Assembly (NCBI RefSeq): GCF_009905375.1
Contig: NC_133653.1
Coordinates: 81,852,911 to 81,916,910 of the forward strand
From: Apium graveolens
Taxonomy: Eukaryota; Streptophyta; Magnoliopsida; Apiales; Apiaceae
Direction of reading: 5' to 3'
DNA: 64,000 bases
Both the position numbers and the translations under genes were made by a program. Positions 12,723 through 24,955 of the stretch are shown piece after piece (positions within the stretch are counted from its first letter, which is position 1; each line of letters opens with the position of its first letter). Below the pieces are notes generated by a model. The model made no database searches. It saw only the letters and a program-made list of their open reading frames with translations, and was not told where the DNA came from.

Positions 12723-14440
12723 CAGAATATCGATCAAAAAGGTCCACATCAATTAATATTTTATACAATATAGCAAAAAAAATTATATGGCTCAATAAAA
12801 TCTTGATAATATTGACATTTGTTTTTTAAACCTTTTTAAAAAAAACAAGCTCAATACGTTATATAACATAAATAGAAAATGGAATTCAATGTCATTTACT
12901 TGCACGATGGAATTTTATGGTAAATAACACTGATTTAATTCTAAAATTATTGATGTAAATATTGCAATTTTTTGTACCGACCTACCGGCATGACTTGAAC
13001 ATGCGTTTTTTTTTACAATTATGCATCGACTTGAGTAAGGCCGGAGTCCCTGAAACGTTTCCCAATAATCTTCCTAAATCACACTTCGTAATTTGATTCG
13101 AGGGCTCGTACTAATGCACGAGGGGTCTATTAGCTCATAAAGAATTTCTTACAAGAAATTATCACAAACATGGATGCTTTGAAATTTGGCAACATATCAA
13201 TCAAGTATTTTATGTGGCTATTATTCATGACTTTCTACTTTCTCCAAATACATGTGTATAAGAATATGTATGTGTATCATATATTTATAGTAAGTTTATT
13301 TTCATAGTTACCAATAAGTTTCTAACTTTTAGCATTGATATCATATGATAGCACACCAGAGGTTATATACAAGGGAATTCAGAGTAGGCACCGTACTTCC
13401 TGGTAAAGCCTATAGTAGCAGAAGATGTGAAAAATATATTGATGTTTTTCAAAATGTTGGAAAGATAACAATGATAACAGAGTTTTCTCAAACATTGAAA
13501 TCAATAAAACTTCTCAGGAAAATGAAGGCGGAAAGATTGTAATCTCTTTTAAATCAATAGAAATTCTCAGGAAAATAAAGGCGGAAAGATTGCAATCTCT
13601 TCTGACAATATTTAATTAGTGAGAAATCCTGACATTATGCATAAATTTTAACATTATTCTAATTATGGAAAATATTTCTCACCAACTAAATTTTGTCAGA
13701 AGAGATTGCAAAATTTTTGTCTGCATTTTCTTGAGAAGTTCTAACGTTTTCACTGTTTGGGAAAACTTTTTTATTACTATTACATTTCCACCATTCTAAA
13801 AACATCCATATGTTTTTTACATCTTTGGCTACTATAGGCTTTACCAAGAAAAACTATGCCGCATTCTGAACTCGCATGCATATAACATGTATTTTGCTAT
13901 CAAATGATATCCTTTTTTAAATTTGAAATTTAATTGTAACTGGACAATTAAACTTATTATAAATATATAATACACATACATGTACGTATACACATATTTG
14001 TAGAGAAAGTAGAAGTTATGAATAAGAGGTACATGTAATTTTTGGATGATATGTCGCCCAAGTTTAAAGTTATTCATGTTGCTAGTAAATGTCATCCATG
14101 TTTGTGGTAAATTATCAGTAGGTATTCTTTAAAATTTAATGGACCTTTCGTGCATTAATATTCGCCCACGAATCAAATTGTCAATGTGTGATTTAGGAAG
14201 ATTATTGAGAAAAGCTCTGAGGTGTCCAGCCTTACTCAAGTCAATGCATACTTGTAAAAATACAGCAAATTCAAGTCAAGCCGATATGCAGATAACAACA
14301 ATTACAATATTAACGCAAATGATTATAAAAATAAATCAATAATCTTTTCCAAAAAATTCCAGTGGAAAACCAAATGACTTGAATTAGAATAATCAAAAAC
14401 CAAAAAAGCTTATCTAAAAATTTGTTATCTTCAAAAGAAG
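12723..14440. pseudogene. Hairpin unit A: inverted copies of response-regulator exons 2-3
   Basis: The left arm (about 12723-13635) is in plus-strand sense and the right arm (about 13650-14440) in minus-strand sense. Both match the response regulator at 48237-51750: the 3' part of exon 2 (near 13165, and 14040-14100 in reverse), intron 2, and exon 3 (13330-13610 and 13660-13910). In the left arm, a traceable reading gives short matches to DSTPE and AEDVKNI before frame breaks. The exon-3 tail is duplicated in tandem in the left arm (13497-13610). The palindrome centre near 13640 corresponds to the start of intron 3. Introns are kept, so this is a DNA-level copy, not a retrocopy. No protein can be made. 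Confidence 0.85.
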
Positions 14441-16164
14441 AATATCGATGAAAAAAGTCCACATCAATTAATATTTTATACAATATAGCAAAATAAATTT
14501 ATATGGCTCAAGAAAATTTTGATAATATTGACATTTGTTTTTCAAAAATTTATAAGAAAACAAGCTAAATACGTTATATAATATAAATAGAAGATGGAAT
14601 ACAATGTCATTTAGTTGCACAATGGGATTTTGTGGTAAATCATGCTTATTTACTTCTAAAATTATTGACGTAAATATTACAATTGTTGGTACTGGCCTAC
14701 CGGGATGACATCAACATGCTATTTTTTATAATTATGCATTTACTTGATTAAGGCTGGAGACCTCGAAACATTTCCCAATAATCTTCCTAAATCACACTTC
14801 GCAATTTGATTCGTGGGCTCATATTAATGCACGAGGGGTCTATTAGTTCATAAAGAATTTCTTACAAGAAATTATCACAAACATGGATGCTTTGAACTTT
14901 GGCTACATATCAATCAAGAATTTTAATGTGGCTATTATTAAAGACATTCAACTTTCTCCAAATATATGTGTATAAGAATATGTATGTGTATCATATATTT
15001 CTCAGTTACCAATAAGTTTCTAACTTTTAGCATTGATATCATCTGATAGCACACCAGAGGTTATATACAAGGGAATTCAGAGTAGGCACCGTACTTCCTG
15101 GTAAAGACTATGATAGCCGAAGATGAGAAAAATATATTGATGTTTTTCAAAATGGTGGATTCATAATAGTGATAACAGAGTTTTCTCAAATATTGAAATC
15201 AATAAAATTTCTCAGAAAAATGAAGGCGGGAAGATTGCAATCTCTTTTAAATCAATAGAACTTCTCAAGAAAATGAAGGTGGAAAGATTGCAATCTCTTC
15301 TGACAATATTTTAATTGGTGAAAAATCCCGAAATTATGTATAAAGTTTAACATTATTCTAATTATGGAAAGGACTTGTCACTAACTAAATTTTTTCAAAA
15401 GAGATTGCAAAATTTGTGCCTGCATTTTGTTGGGAAGTTCTCATGATTTCCTTGTTTGGGAAAAATTTGTTATTACTATTACATTTCCACCATTCAGAAA
15501 ACATCCATATGTTTTTCACATCTTCGCTTATTATAGACTTTACCAAGAAAATTACGCCGTATTCTGAACTCCCATGCATATAACCTATAATTTTACTATC
15601 AAATTATATCCCTTTATTAAGTTTGAAATTTAATTTAAACTGGGCAATTAAACTTATTATAAATATATAATACATATATATGTACTTATACACATATTTG
15701 TAGAGAAAGTGTAAAGTTATGAATAAGAGGTGCATGGGATTTTGGTTATATGTCGCCGAAGTTCAAAGTTATCCATGTTGCTGGTAAATGCCATCCATAT
15801 TTGTAGTAAATTCTTGGTAGGTATTCTTTAAAATTTAATGTACCCTTCGTACATTAATATGCGTCCACGAATCAAATTATCAAAGTGTGATTTAGGAAGA
15901 TTATTAGGAAAAGTTCTGAGGTCTCCAACCTTACTCAAGTCAATGCATACTTGTAAAAATACAACAGGTTCAAGTCAAGCCGGTAGGCCGATAATAACAA
16001 TTGCAATGTTAACGCCAATGATTTCAGAAATAAATCAATAATCTTTACCAAAAAATTCCAGTGGAAAACCAAATGACTTGGATTAGAATAATCAAAAACG
16101 AAAAAACTTATCTAAAAAGTATGTTATCTTCAAAAGGAGAATATCGATCAAAAAAGTCCAAATC
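14441..16164. pseudogene. Hairpin unit B: inverted copies of response-regulator exons 2-3
   Basis: Same structure as unit A: left arm about 14441-15330 in plus sense, right arm about 15350-16164 in minus sense, centre near 15340. It opens with the boundary sequence AATATCGATGAAAAAAGTCC, also seen (with variants) at 12724, 16140 and 22317. Unit B is followed by the insertion of the solo LTR at 16165, which lies in what would be the first bases of unit C. Exon remnants match the receiver domain of the gene at 48-52 kb but carry stops and indels. Confidence 0.83.
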
Positions 16165-19100
16165 TGTAATACCCCCAAATCCGGGGTCAGCAATCTGGGT
16201 TGTCACGATCAAATTTACAAATTCTTTTTCAAACATTTCCTTTATAATTCTCATCAAAATAATTACTCAATCTCGACCCCTACCTTTTACACACACATAG
16301 GTTATAGTCTCATAGAACGCATCGATACAATACTGAACCATAAAAATACGATGATTCAACAATTATTACATTATTCCAAATATCTCTTTTTAGATATGCT
16401 ACTGATTATTACTTCTAGATGAAGTATAATCATCAGTCCAATATAGACTAAACCCAATGTTATAACAATATACATGATTTAACTTAAACAAAACATGCTA
16501 GAATAACTAGACGCCTACCAGCTTTATCCTTCACATCAAGCCAGTCATATGAACTAATAGATATCACTGACTTCTTTGCTACTGGTCGATGGTATGGCCA
16601 TATTGCTATCTATGGGGTTGGAAGATTTTCAACAAGAATGAGAAAATAATTCTCAGCAAGTTCTACCAGTAACTGGCAACTTATAAAAATAGAATATACC
16701 TCAATAGGAGTTATAGGGAAAATGAATCAAACCTTTATACCCTTAACATTGTTCCTCAACCTCAACATCTTTTATAAACCTCAAACCATTTTATAATTCT
16801 CCAATAGTTCAAGTTACTATATGATAAACTTTTCATTCAATCAATCTTTTATGTATCATTATCCAGCACTTAGTTGGACTATAATTTAAAAATAGCAATT
16901 ACTCATTCCCTCTTTCCACAACCAACATCAGTTTCAAGATGTTCTATTTCCAAATAATCTTAACAATCCAATATGTTGTAATTCTCCAATAGTTCAAGTT
17001 ACTATATGATAAACTTTTCATTCAATCAATCTTTTATGTATCATTATCCAGCACTTAGTTGGACTATAATTTAAAAATAGCAATTACTCATTCCCTCTTT
17101 CCACAACCAACATCAGTTTCAAGATGTTCCATTTCCAAACAATCTTAACAATCCAATATGTTGTTAGATATAAAACTATATATTAATTTTTTCGTTGACA
17201 ATATATATTGGTGACAATTCAATTTAAAATATTTTAAACATTTCTTTTTCAAGTGACTGGGACTTTTAACCAACTGGATATGATTAAATGATGATTAGTC
17301 ATTTCAGTCATATCCTTTCGAGGAACCTTTTTACTACTAGTAGATGGACAAGAACACCTTTTAAACTTGACCAAGGCAAGAACACTTTTCGAACTTGATC
17401 TTATGATGGACAAGAACACTTTTCGAACTTGATCACATCATTTGGCAGCACATTGGCCATAAATAAAAATGATCGGACCGACTAGACACGGCCACTGATG
17501 GAGAAGTACCGCCTTTCCGGTATTCTCAATCCACGATACCGACGTTCATGTCGAACATAATCTAGTTTTTATAGTATGCTAACCAATCTGGTCGCATCTG
17601 CTAGGGCATCATGTATAATGATCCCTGCACTAACCGAGTCCCATGCATTATAAAAAAATCTTTACTTTTCATTTTAATATATTCATGACATTCATGTTTC
17701 ACATTCCACAATTACCTCTCAATCTTTTCCATATCAATCACATCATTCTTATCTCTTTATTCTCATTATTACTGTTATTTATCTCAACAGTCATCACATC
17801 AATTGTTATCCATTAAGGAATATTATTAATCAAAGAACATTCTTGATTTGATCAGGAAGCCTTAACAATTGCTAAGATATTTAATAATCTCTTACTCTCT
17901 TATTTAAAATAATAATTTAGAATTTAGCCTTCATTTGAATATCAATTAAGATTCCTTAACCAATATTTTAAAATAAATAAACTAAAGAAAATAATTTTAT
18001 TTAAATAATTAATTATTGTCGTTTAATCTTTATTTACCAAAATCCGTCTTAAATCCTTCATTATTCCCAAAATGTTCGAAAAATAGATAGATAATGAAAT
18101 TATGACTGCATCGTCTTTATGAGTTTAGATTGTGATAAACTTTTTTGTTATTCTCCTTCTGGTATTTAATAAGATTAAATACTTCAAACTCTGATAACCA
18201 AGAAACGAATAATATACAATCGTATAATATTCGAAGGAACAATCTTTGAACTAAGATGACTACTGTCAGAAGAAAGGTCGGCTTCCGGTCGACATAATGA
18301 AAACATAAATAATTAGCTAATAACTTTCTCATTCATTTGAATCCACTTCACTTAATTACTCTTCCATATCCCAGGGATTCACAAATCCTTATACATACAT
18401 ATCTTAGGGGGTCTTTCATACCTCAAAATAATTCTCAACTCATATCTAGTCTATGCATATATATACACATATGAACACTTTATAATGAACAATATCATAA
18501 AGTCAAGAAGCTAGTGTTAAAGGATAGAAGTTTTGCCTCAATGATGCGATTGTAAATGCGACTGCAATTGCGAATGCGACTTCGAGGGTCCTAGTTTGGT
18601 ACGATAACCTATAAATAATATCATAACTTGAGATTAGTCCTCGGTCGCTTAAGAAACCGAGCTTTACTCATGCAAACCCTAATGCTCGCTTCTACGCTTA
18701 AGGATTTACGTTAGTCGCTCGAGTACCCTCGGCTCTACCATTTTTACAAAATTGGCCGTTAAATTCTTAAGACGAATCCTTCGCAAGGACCTTACTAACT
18801 GCCTAAGAACCTTTACATAATTGTTTCGTGTTCCGATAAGTCTTTTAGGGGCCTTAAACATGGTCTTAAAGTTATTCGATGGGTAAGGGTTCGTTCGTGA
18901 AACGCCTTTACTTAAAACTGTCGTTTATCCAAAATCGTAAATCGGATTAAAGCGAATCACATATCAAAAATGAAACTTAAATAATAAATTATCTAAGAAT
19001 GGAAGTTATGAGTTCATAGCAGAAGGTGTTCGGGTTCAAAAGTTATATACAATACAGTCTCTAGTAAAATAGGCATTACGACGGCTACATCCTAACGATT

Positions 19101-20283
19101 TCCCGGTTTTCATTATGGTTTTCATTATGTTAAAACCTCTTAAAACCAACCAAATCAACAATAACAATATATTTACAACATAATAAGTTCATAGTATATT
19201 AATAACATGCCACCAACAAACATTCATCAAAATCTAACCATTTATACTCCATACTCCATAAACAAGCATGTTCTTGAACATAACTTAGGACTTCACTTAA
19301 AACTTAATAATAGTAAAAGGGTGGATAAGTGGTATACCTTCCTTGAATCCTTAAACACACTGATAAGATCTTGTAATCCTTAAGAGAGCCTTGATCTATG
19401 TTTATCATATTCAAACTTGCAAAGGAGTTCAAGAAATCAGTTAGCATTTTCGGAGCTACCATTAGTCCTCTTGAAAGAACTGGCAAAATTAGAGTCTTAC
19501 CATGCTTATCTGGACGAGTATTGTGAACAAGAGTTGTAGGTTATCTCAATACCTTTCCAAAGAGCTATATAACATAATATTTGAGTGAGAATGGAAGGAG
19601 ATAGAACAGTTTTAAGGTGCTGCCTCTGTTTTGGCCGAGAGCAATGGTGAGGAAGGTAGAAGAAAAGCTTCCTTGTTTGGTTACTTTGTATTTATAAGCT
19701 AATTTACTTGCTTAAAGCTTAACCCTGGTTACTTAAGGAGTTAAAATACTTGGCCAAGATTCATTCTTGCAAAAATATCTTCTCCAAAGGCTTACATCAT
19801 CATCCTCTTTCCACTTGTCAAATCCTTGTGGTTTGATGATGTCATACTCCACTAATCCCTTTGATTAGTGCTTAATTGATTGGTTAATCCCTTGGTCGCT
19901 AATCTGTTTTACGGTTCTCTTAACACTCATTCTCGTTGATCGCTTGAGTGATCATATCGGGGATCTTATTTACTTGGGCTTCCCTAAACCTTTCTTAATA
20001 TCTTATATTCCTTTAATGATCATTTGTTATAATCCTTGAATTGAATTCATTTTAATCATGTTACATTATACTTAATTCTTTCGGTATCTTGTGGATTTTC
20101 GGGAAAAAACAAAATGTTCGAATTCGAATTCTGACGACCTTTACATACACTCATTTACTTTATGAAATACTAATACGATCTCGGAATTTCCATAACAGTA
20201 CTCCTATATAGTGTGGTCTGATAATTTTACTCAATCAGCAAAAATTACTATTCATCAGGGTTTCAAAAATTTGGGTTATTACA
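16165..20283 (+). mobile_element. Solo LTR of about 4.1 kb (gypsy/chromovirus-like)
   Basis: The segment starts TGTAATACCC and ends GGGTTATTACA, an inverted terminal match, and splits the boundary sequence of a hairpin unit. Flanking pentamers are AAATC (16160-16164) and ACATC (20284-20288), one mismatch apart, as expected for an LTR-element target duplication. There is no primer site, gag or pol inside. Very long LTRs with TGTAATACCC-type ends are known from Tekay/Del-type chromoviruses, so a solo LTR left by LTR-LTR recombination is the best reading. Strand is arbitrary. Confidence 0.72.
16796..17163 (+). repeat. 184-bp tandem duplication inside the solo LTR
   Basis: The block 16796-16979, beginning ATTCTCCAATAGTTCAAG and ending near CAATATGTTGT, is repeated at 16980-17163 with only about two visible differences (TTCTATTTCCAAATAA versus TTCCATTTCCAAACAA). 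The near identity means the duplication is young compared with the surrounding repeats. Confidence 0.9.
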
Positions 20284-22320
20284 ACATCAATAAAATATTT
20301 TATACAATATAGAAAAATAAATTTATATGACTCAATAAAATTTTGATAATATTGACATTTGTTTTTTAAAAATTTATAAAAAAACAAGCTGAATACGTTA
20401 AATAATATAAACAGAAGATGGAATTCAATGTCATTTAGTTTCCCGATGGGATTTTGTGGTATATAATACTGATTTACTTCTAAAACCATTGACGTAAATA
20501 TTGCAATTGTTGGTACCAGCCTACCAGCTTGACTTGGATATGTTATTTTTTTTACAATTATGCATTGACATGAGTCAGGCTGGATACCCCGAAACGTTTC
20601 ACAATAGTTTTCCTAAATTACACTTCACAATTAGATTTGTGGGATCGTATTAATGCACGAGTGGTCTATTTGTTCATAAAGAATTTCTACCAAGAAATTA
20701 TCACAAACATGGATGCTTTCAATTTTGGCGAAATATCAACCAAGAGTTTTATATGGCTATTATTCATGACTTTCTACTTTCTCCAAATATATGTGTATAA
20801 GAACATGTATGTGCATCATTATTTATAGGGCTAGGCTCAAATGAGAACTAGTTCCCCGGAGAACTAATGTGTTCTGTAATTATATTTATGTGTTCTGCAA
20901 ATATTTTTTTACTATTTTTTCTTCAATTCCATCAAAAATTTTAATAAACACATTTTACTTTACATAACACATTTAAAATTTTAATAAACAATGTCATAAC
21001 TATTATAGAACACTAAATATAATAGTATAGTATGTTTTGTAATTTGTGCATTATATATGTATATGTTATGTAAAAATTTCCTCATATTTTTTTCTATATA
21101 CAAAATTTTGTTTTCATTAACATAACACATGTATTTTGAATAAGAGATACAAAAAAAATACAAAAATTAAAGGTGTTCTCTACTGTTCTCCAATTAAGGT
21201 GTTCTCCATGGAACCAACCTATATTTATAATAAGTTTATTTGCTCAGTTACTAATAAGTTTTTAACTTTGAGCAGTATTATCATCTTATAACAAATCGGA
21301 GGTTATATACAAGGAAATTCGGAGTGGGGCACAATACTTCATTGTAAAGCCTATAGTAGCCGAAGATGTGAAAAATACTTTGATGTTTTCTAAATGGTGA
21401 AAACTTAATAGTGATAACAGAGTTTTCTCAAACATTGAAATCAATAGAACTTCTCGGGAAAATGAAGACGGAAAGATTGTTATCTCTTTGAAATTAATAG
21501 AACTTCTTAGGAAAATGAAGGCGGAAAGATTACAATCTCTTCTAACAATATTTTAATTGGTGAGAAAACCTGATATTATCAATAAAGTTTAACATTATTC
21601 TAGTTATAGAAAGGATTTCTCACCAACTAAATTTTGTTAAATAGATTGCATGATCTCTACCTGCATTTTCTTGAGAGGTTCTAATGATTTCACTATTTGG
21701 GAAAACTTTAATATTACTAATACATTTCCACCATTTAGAAAATATACATATGCTTTTCACATCTTCGTCTATTATAGGCTTTACCAAGAAAAATTACGCA
21801 GTATTCTGAACTCCCATGCATATAACCTGTGATTTGCTATGAAATGATATCCTTTTTTAAAGTTTAAATTTAATTGTATCTGAGCAATTAAACTTATTAT
21901 AAATATATAATATGTATGTACTTATACACATATTAGTCGAGAAAGTATAAAGTTATGAATAACAAGTACATGAAAAATTTGGTTGATATATCGCCGAAAT
22001 TCAAAGTTATCCATGTTGCTAGTAAATGTCATCCATGTTTGTGGTAAATTCTTGGTAGGTATTCTTTAAAAATTAATGGACCCTTCGTGCATTAATATGC
22101 ACCCACAAATCAAATTGTCAATTGTGATTTAGAAAGATTAATGTCCAAGTCAAGCTCGTAGGCCGGTAACAACAACACTATTAATAAGGCCAATGATTCC
22201 AGAAATAAATAAATAATCTTTACAAAAAAAATCCAGTGGACAACCAAATGACTTGAATTAGAAGAATCAAAAACCAAAAAAACTTATCTAAAAAGTTTGT
22301 TATCTTTAAAAGGAGAATAT
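20284..22320. pseudogene. Hairpin unit C: inverted copies of response-regulator exons 2-3
   Basis: Left arm about 20284-21580 in plus sense, enlarged by a MITE at 20828-21221; right arm about 21600-22320 in minus sense; centre near 21590. Exon-3-like sequence lies at 21280-21560 and again, inverted, at 21640-21850. The exon-2 end lies near 20710-20760. The right arm has lost a piece around 22130 compared with units A and B. Like the others, it keeps intron sequence and is not translatable. Confidence 0.83.
20828..21221. mobile_element. Short TIR element (MITE), hAT-like
   Basis: A 394-bp insertion absent from the equivalent place in units A, B and D. It is flanked by TATTTATA on both sides (20820-20827 and 21222-21229), an 8-bp duplication typical of hAT elements. 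The ends form an imperfect inverted repeat (TAGGCTCAAATGAGAAC against TAGGTTGGTTCCATGGAGAAC). The inside is AT-rich with repeated GTGTTCT motifs and no coding capacity. Confidence 0.72.
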
Positions 22321-23150
22321 CGATCAAAAAAGTTCACATCGATTAATATTTATAATATAGCAAAATTAATTTATATGGCTCAATAAAACTTTGATAATAT
22401 TTACATCTGTTTTTAAACATTTATAAATAAACAAGATAAATATGTTATATAATATAAATAGAATATGGAATTCAATGTTATTTAGTTGCACGATCGAATT
22501 TTGTGGTAAACAATAATGATTTACTTCTAAAATTATTGACGTAAATATTGCAATTGTTGGTACCGGCCTACCAACTTGACTTGAACATGTTGTATTTTTT
22601 TTATAATTATGCATTGACTTGAGTAAGGCCGGAGACCCTGATACGTTTCCCAATAATCCTTCTAAATCACAGTTAATTTGATTGGTAAGCTCGTATTAAT
22701 GCACCAACGATCTATTAGTTCATACCGAATATCTACCAAGAAATTATCACAAACATGAATGCTTTGAACTTCGGCGATATATCAACCAAGAATTTTATGT
22801 GTCTATTATTCATGACATTCTACTTTCTCCAAATATATGTGCATATGTATCATATATTTATAATAAGTTTATTTGGTCAGTTACCGATAGGTTTCTAACT
22901 TTGAGCAGTGATATCATCTAATAGTACGCCGGAGGTTATATACAAGCGAATTTAGAGTAGGGGACACTACTTCCTGTAACCGAAGATGTGACAAACATAA
23001 GATGTTTATCTAAATGGTGGAAACGTAATAGTAATAACAGAGTTTTCTCAAACATTGAAATCAATACAACTTCTCCGGAAAATGAAGGCGGAAACATTGC
23101 AATATCTTCTGACAATATTTTAATTGTGAGAAATCCCGACATTAAATATA
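22321..23150 (+). pseudogene. Hairpin half-unit D: sense copy of response-regulator exons 2-3
   Basis: A single plus-sense arm. The exon-2 end is near 22760-22800 (GCTTTGAACTTCGGCGATAT), and exon 3 is at 22915-23140, including a stretch close to the gene's own GAAATCAATACAACTTCTC region. It ends at the intron-3 start (GTGAGAAATCCCGAC) where the other units turn back. The expected inverted right arm is missing; instead 23160-23220 shows a short stretch like intron 1 of the gene (AACATGCACATACAACAC). Confidence 0.8.
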
Positions 23151-24267
23151 GTGTTTAATATCCATAACAAAGTTAGCAAAAATAACATGCACATACAACA
23201 CTATAAAAAGACCACACACCTGAAATAGCAAGGTTAGCAAAAATTTTCTTATAAGTGTTATGGTGTTATATAGGAAAAAATTGGAAAGCCATAATTTTGT
23301 ATAATTAACTTAGTAGTTTCTAGTTATAAAATATGTGAAATATGTAACCGTGCTCAATGTTGATAATGATAAGAGTAGATAAAGTATAAATGTTGAGTAT
23401 ATGGAATTTACTAAAATGATATAAAGGTAATTGTAAAATTCATGTGATACCTTGGTATACTTGCATGGTTGCTGAAACCGGAAATTCCTTGTGCAGGGAC
23501 CTCCTTTGGCCAGCCATAAACTGTCGCCACAATAATAAGGCAACAGTTTGCGGAAAAAACAATGATAAGACAAGATGCAATTTATTGAAGTATCGGTGTT
23601 GAAGCAGTAAAACGAGAAGTAATCAGTCCAAACTATACCCAAAAAATACGTAAACCTCGAAACATCTAAAAATAAATGTGAGAGACTGTTGGCCAGTTCA
23701 CCCCTGCTTCTCTTGCAGAGGGTTTACGCAAGGTAGGGTTAATACCCAGCTGCAATGAAAGAAAATCAATTGCCTCGAAATAGTGTCGCCAAATTAGTTC
23801 ATTTGTGATTACAATGGAGGGTTAAAGATTAAAGGAAAACAGAGAAAATTGTGGCATTGTGTGTGTATGTTTCACAGAAGGAACTTTACATATAAGCACG
23901 CACATAGTTCATGACCATAACTTATAAATAAAAAAAATATGCAATAGTAGGTTATAGTGATAATTTATTAATGTTTACAATTTAATTCCCGTCTTTCGCA
24001 TGCAATAGGCATTCCCATTGCATCTGTTTCACTTTGGCAAAAACAGTAATTTAGTAAATAAGCTACAAGAAGCTTGAAGGATACGTAATATCGATAATTC
24101 ACCTAATTTGTGTGCATATACGGCAACCTTAATTGCAATGTTACGCTATATTCTGATTTCTGAAAGCAAGTAATTGGTACAACTTATATCTAAGCTAAAA
24201 AAAATCCACCTGGACCATTTAACATTCTCAGAAAAAAATGCAAGAGTTTTTGTTGAAAACCTAGGTG
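23151..24267. other. Intergenic, with a segment shared with 57905-58130
   Basis: No intact gene. The part 23440-23660 resembles 57905-58130: both carry a CCTTG/TATACTTG start, an ACCTCCTTTGGCCAGCCATAAAC-like core, CAATAATAAGGCAA, and a following (A)TCAGTCCA motif. On the minus strand the core could be read as a short protein-like stretch (LWLAKGGPCT), but reading frames differ between the two copies and I do not recognise a family. The rest shows no feature. Confidence 0.5.
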
Positions 24268-24955
24268 AAGTTTAACGAGGAGAAATTATAATCCCAAAGA
24301 AATGAATAACAAGTTAGTATTTTATTAAGTACACACATGACATAGCCAGGTCCTATCAGGTCCAAAAAACCCTAGGGCCTAGTTAAAGCATTAAAAACGA
24401 TGACAAGTACACACATACACACTCTTCTCTGGCAGAAACGCCAGAACCAACAAGTATCATACCTTGATTGACAATGAGCATGTGCTATAGTGCACTTTCC
24501 AGAGACACCTTATGCATCAGTAAATGTGGTTATGTTTGCTCGTAAAATTGTGATTCTAACCTGACAATTTAAATACAGATAAAAGTTTATAAATTAGCAA
24601 CAACCCCCGCTCTGTAATTTAATGAAGATAAATTATGAGTCCAAAGAAATGAATAACAAGTTAGATATCTTTGGTACCTTTGCAATATTTCATTAAGTAC
24701 ACAGGGACTAGTTAAAGCATCAAAAATGTGACAAGTACACACATACACACTCTTCTCCGGCAGAAACACCTAGAACTGACAGAAATTGCCATACCTTAAC
24801 TAACAATTAACATGAACCATACTGCACTCTCCAGAGACACCTTACGCATTAGTACATGTGGTGCTCGTAAAATTTTGATTTAGACCAGACAAGTTAAACA
24901 TAGATAGAGGTTTATTAATTAGCAACAAGCGCCGCTCTGTCCAATAAGGTAAGAT
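24268..24955 (+). repeat. Tandem duplication of about 345 bp
   Basis: The block 24268-24623 is repeated at 24624-24955 with moderate divergence and indels. Shared marks are CCAAAGAAATGAATAACAAG, TGACAAGTACACACATACAC, CCAGAGACACCTTA and CGCTCTGT. It has no clear coding content. Confidence 0.8.

Noticed and set aside
13345..13542. 65-codon plus-strand frame in hairpin unit A
   Set aside because: It reads the exon-3 remnant in a wrong frame relative to the response regulator; not a gene.
16165..20283. Host gene within the 4.1-kb interval
   Set aside because: No long open frames or consistent splice structure; LTR-type ends and target duplication explain the interval.
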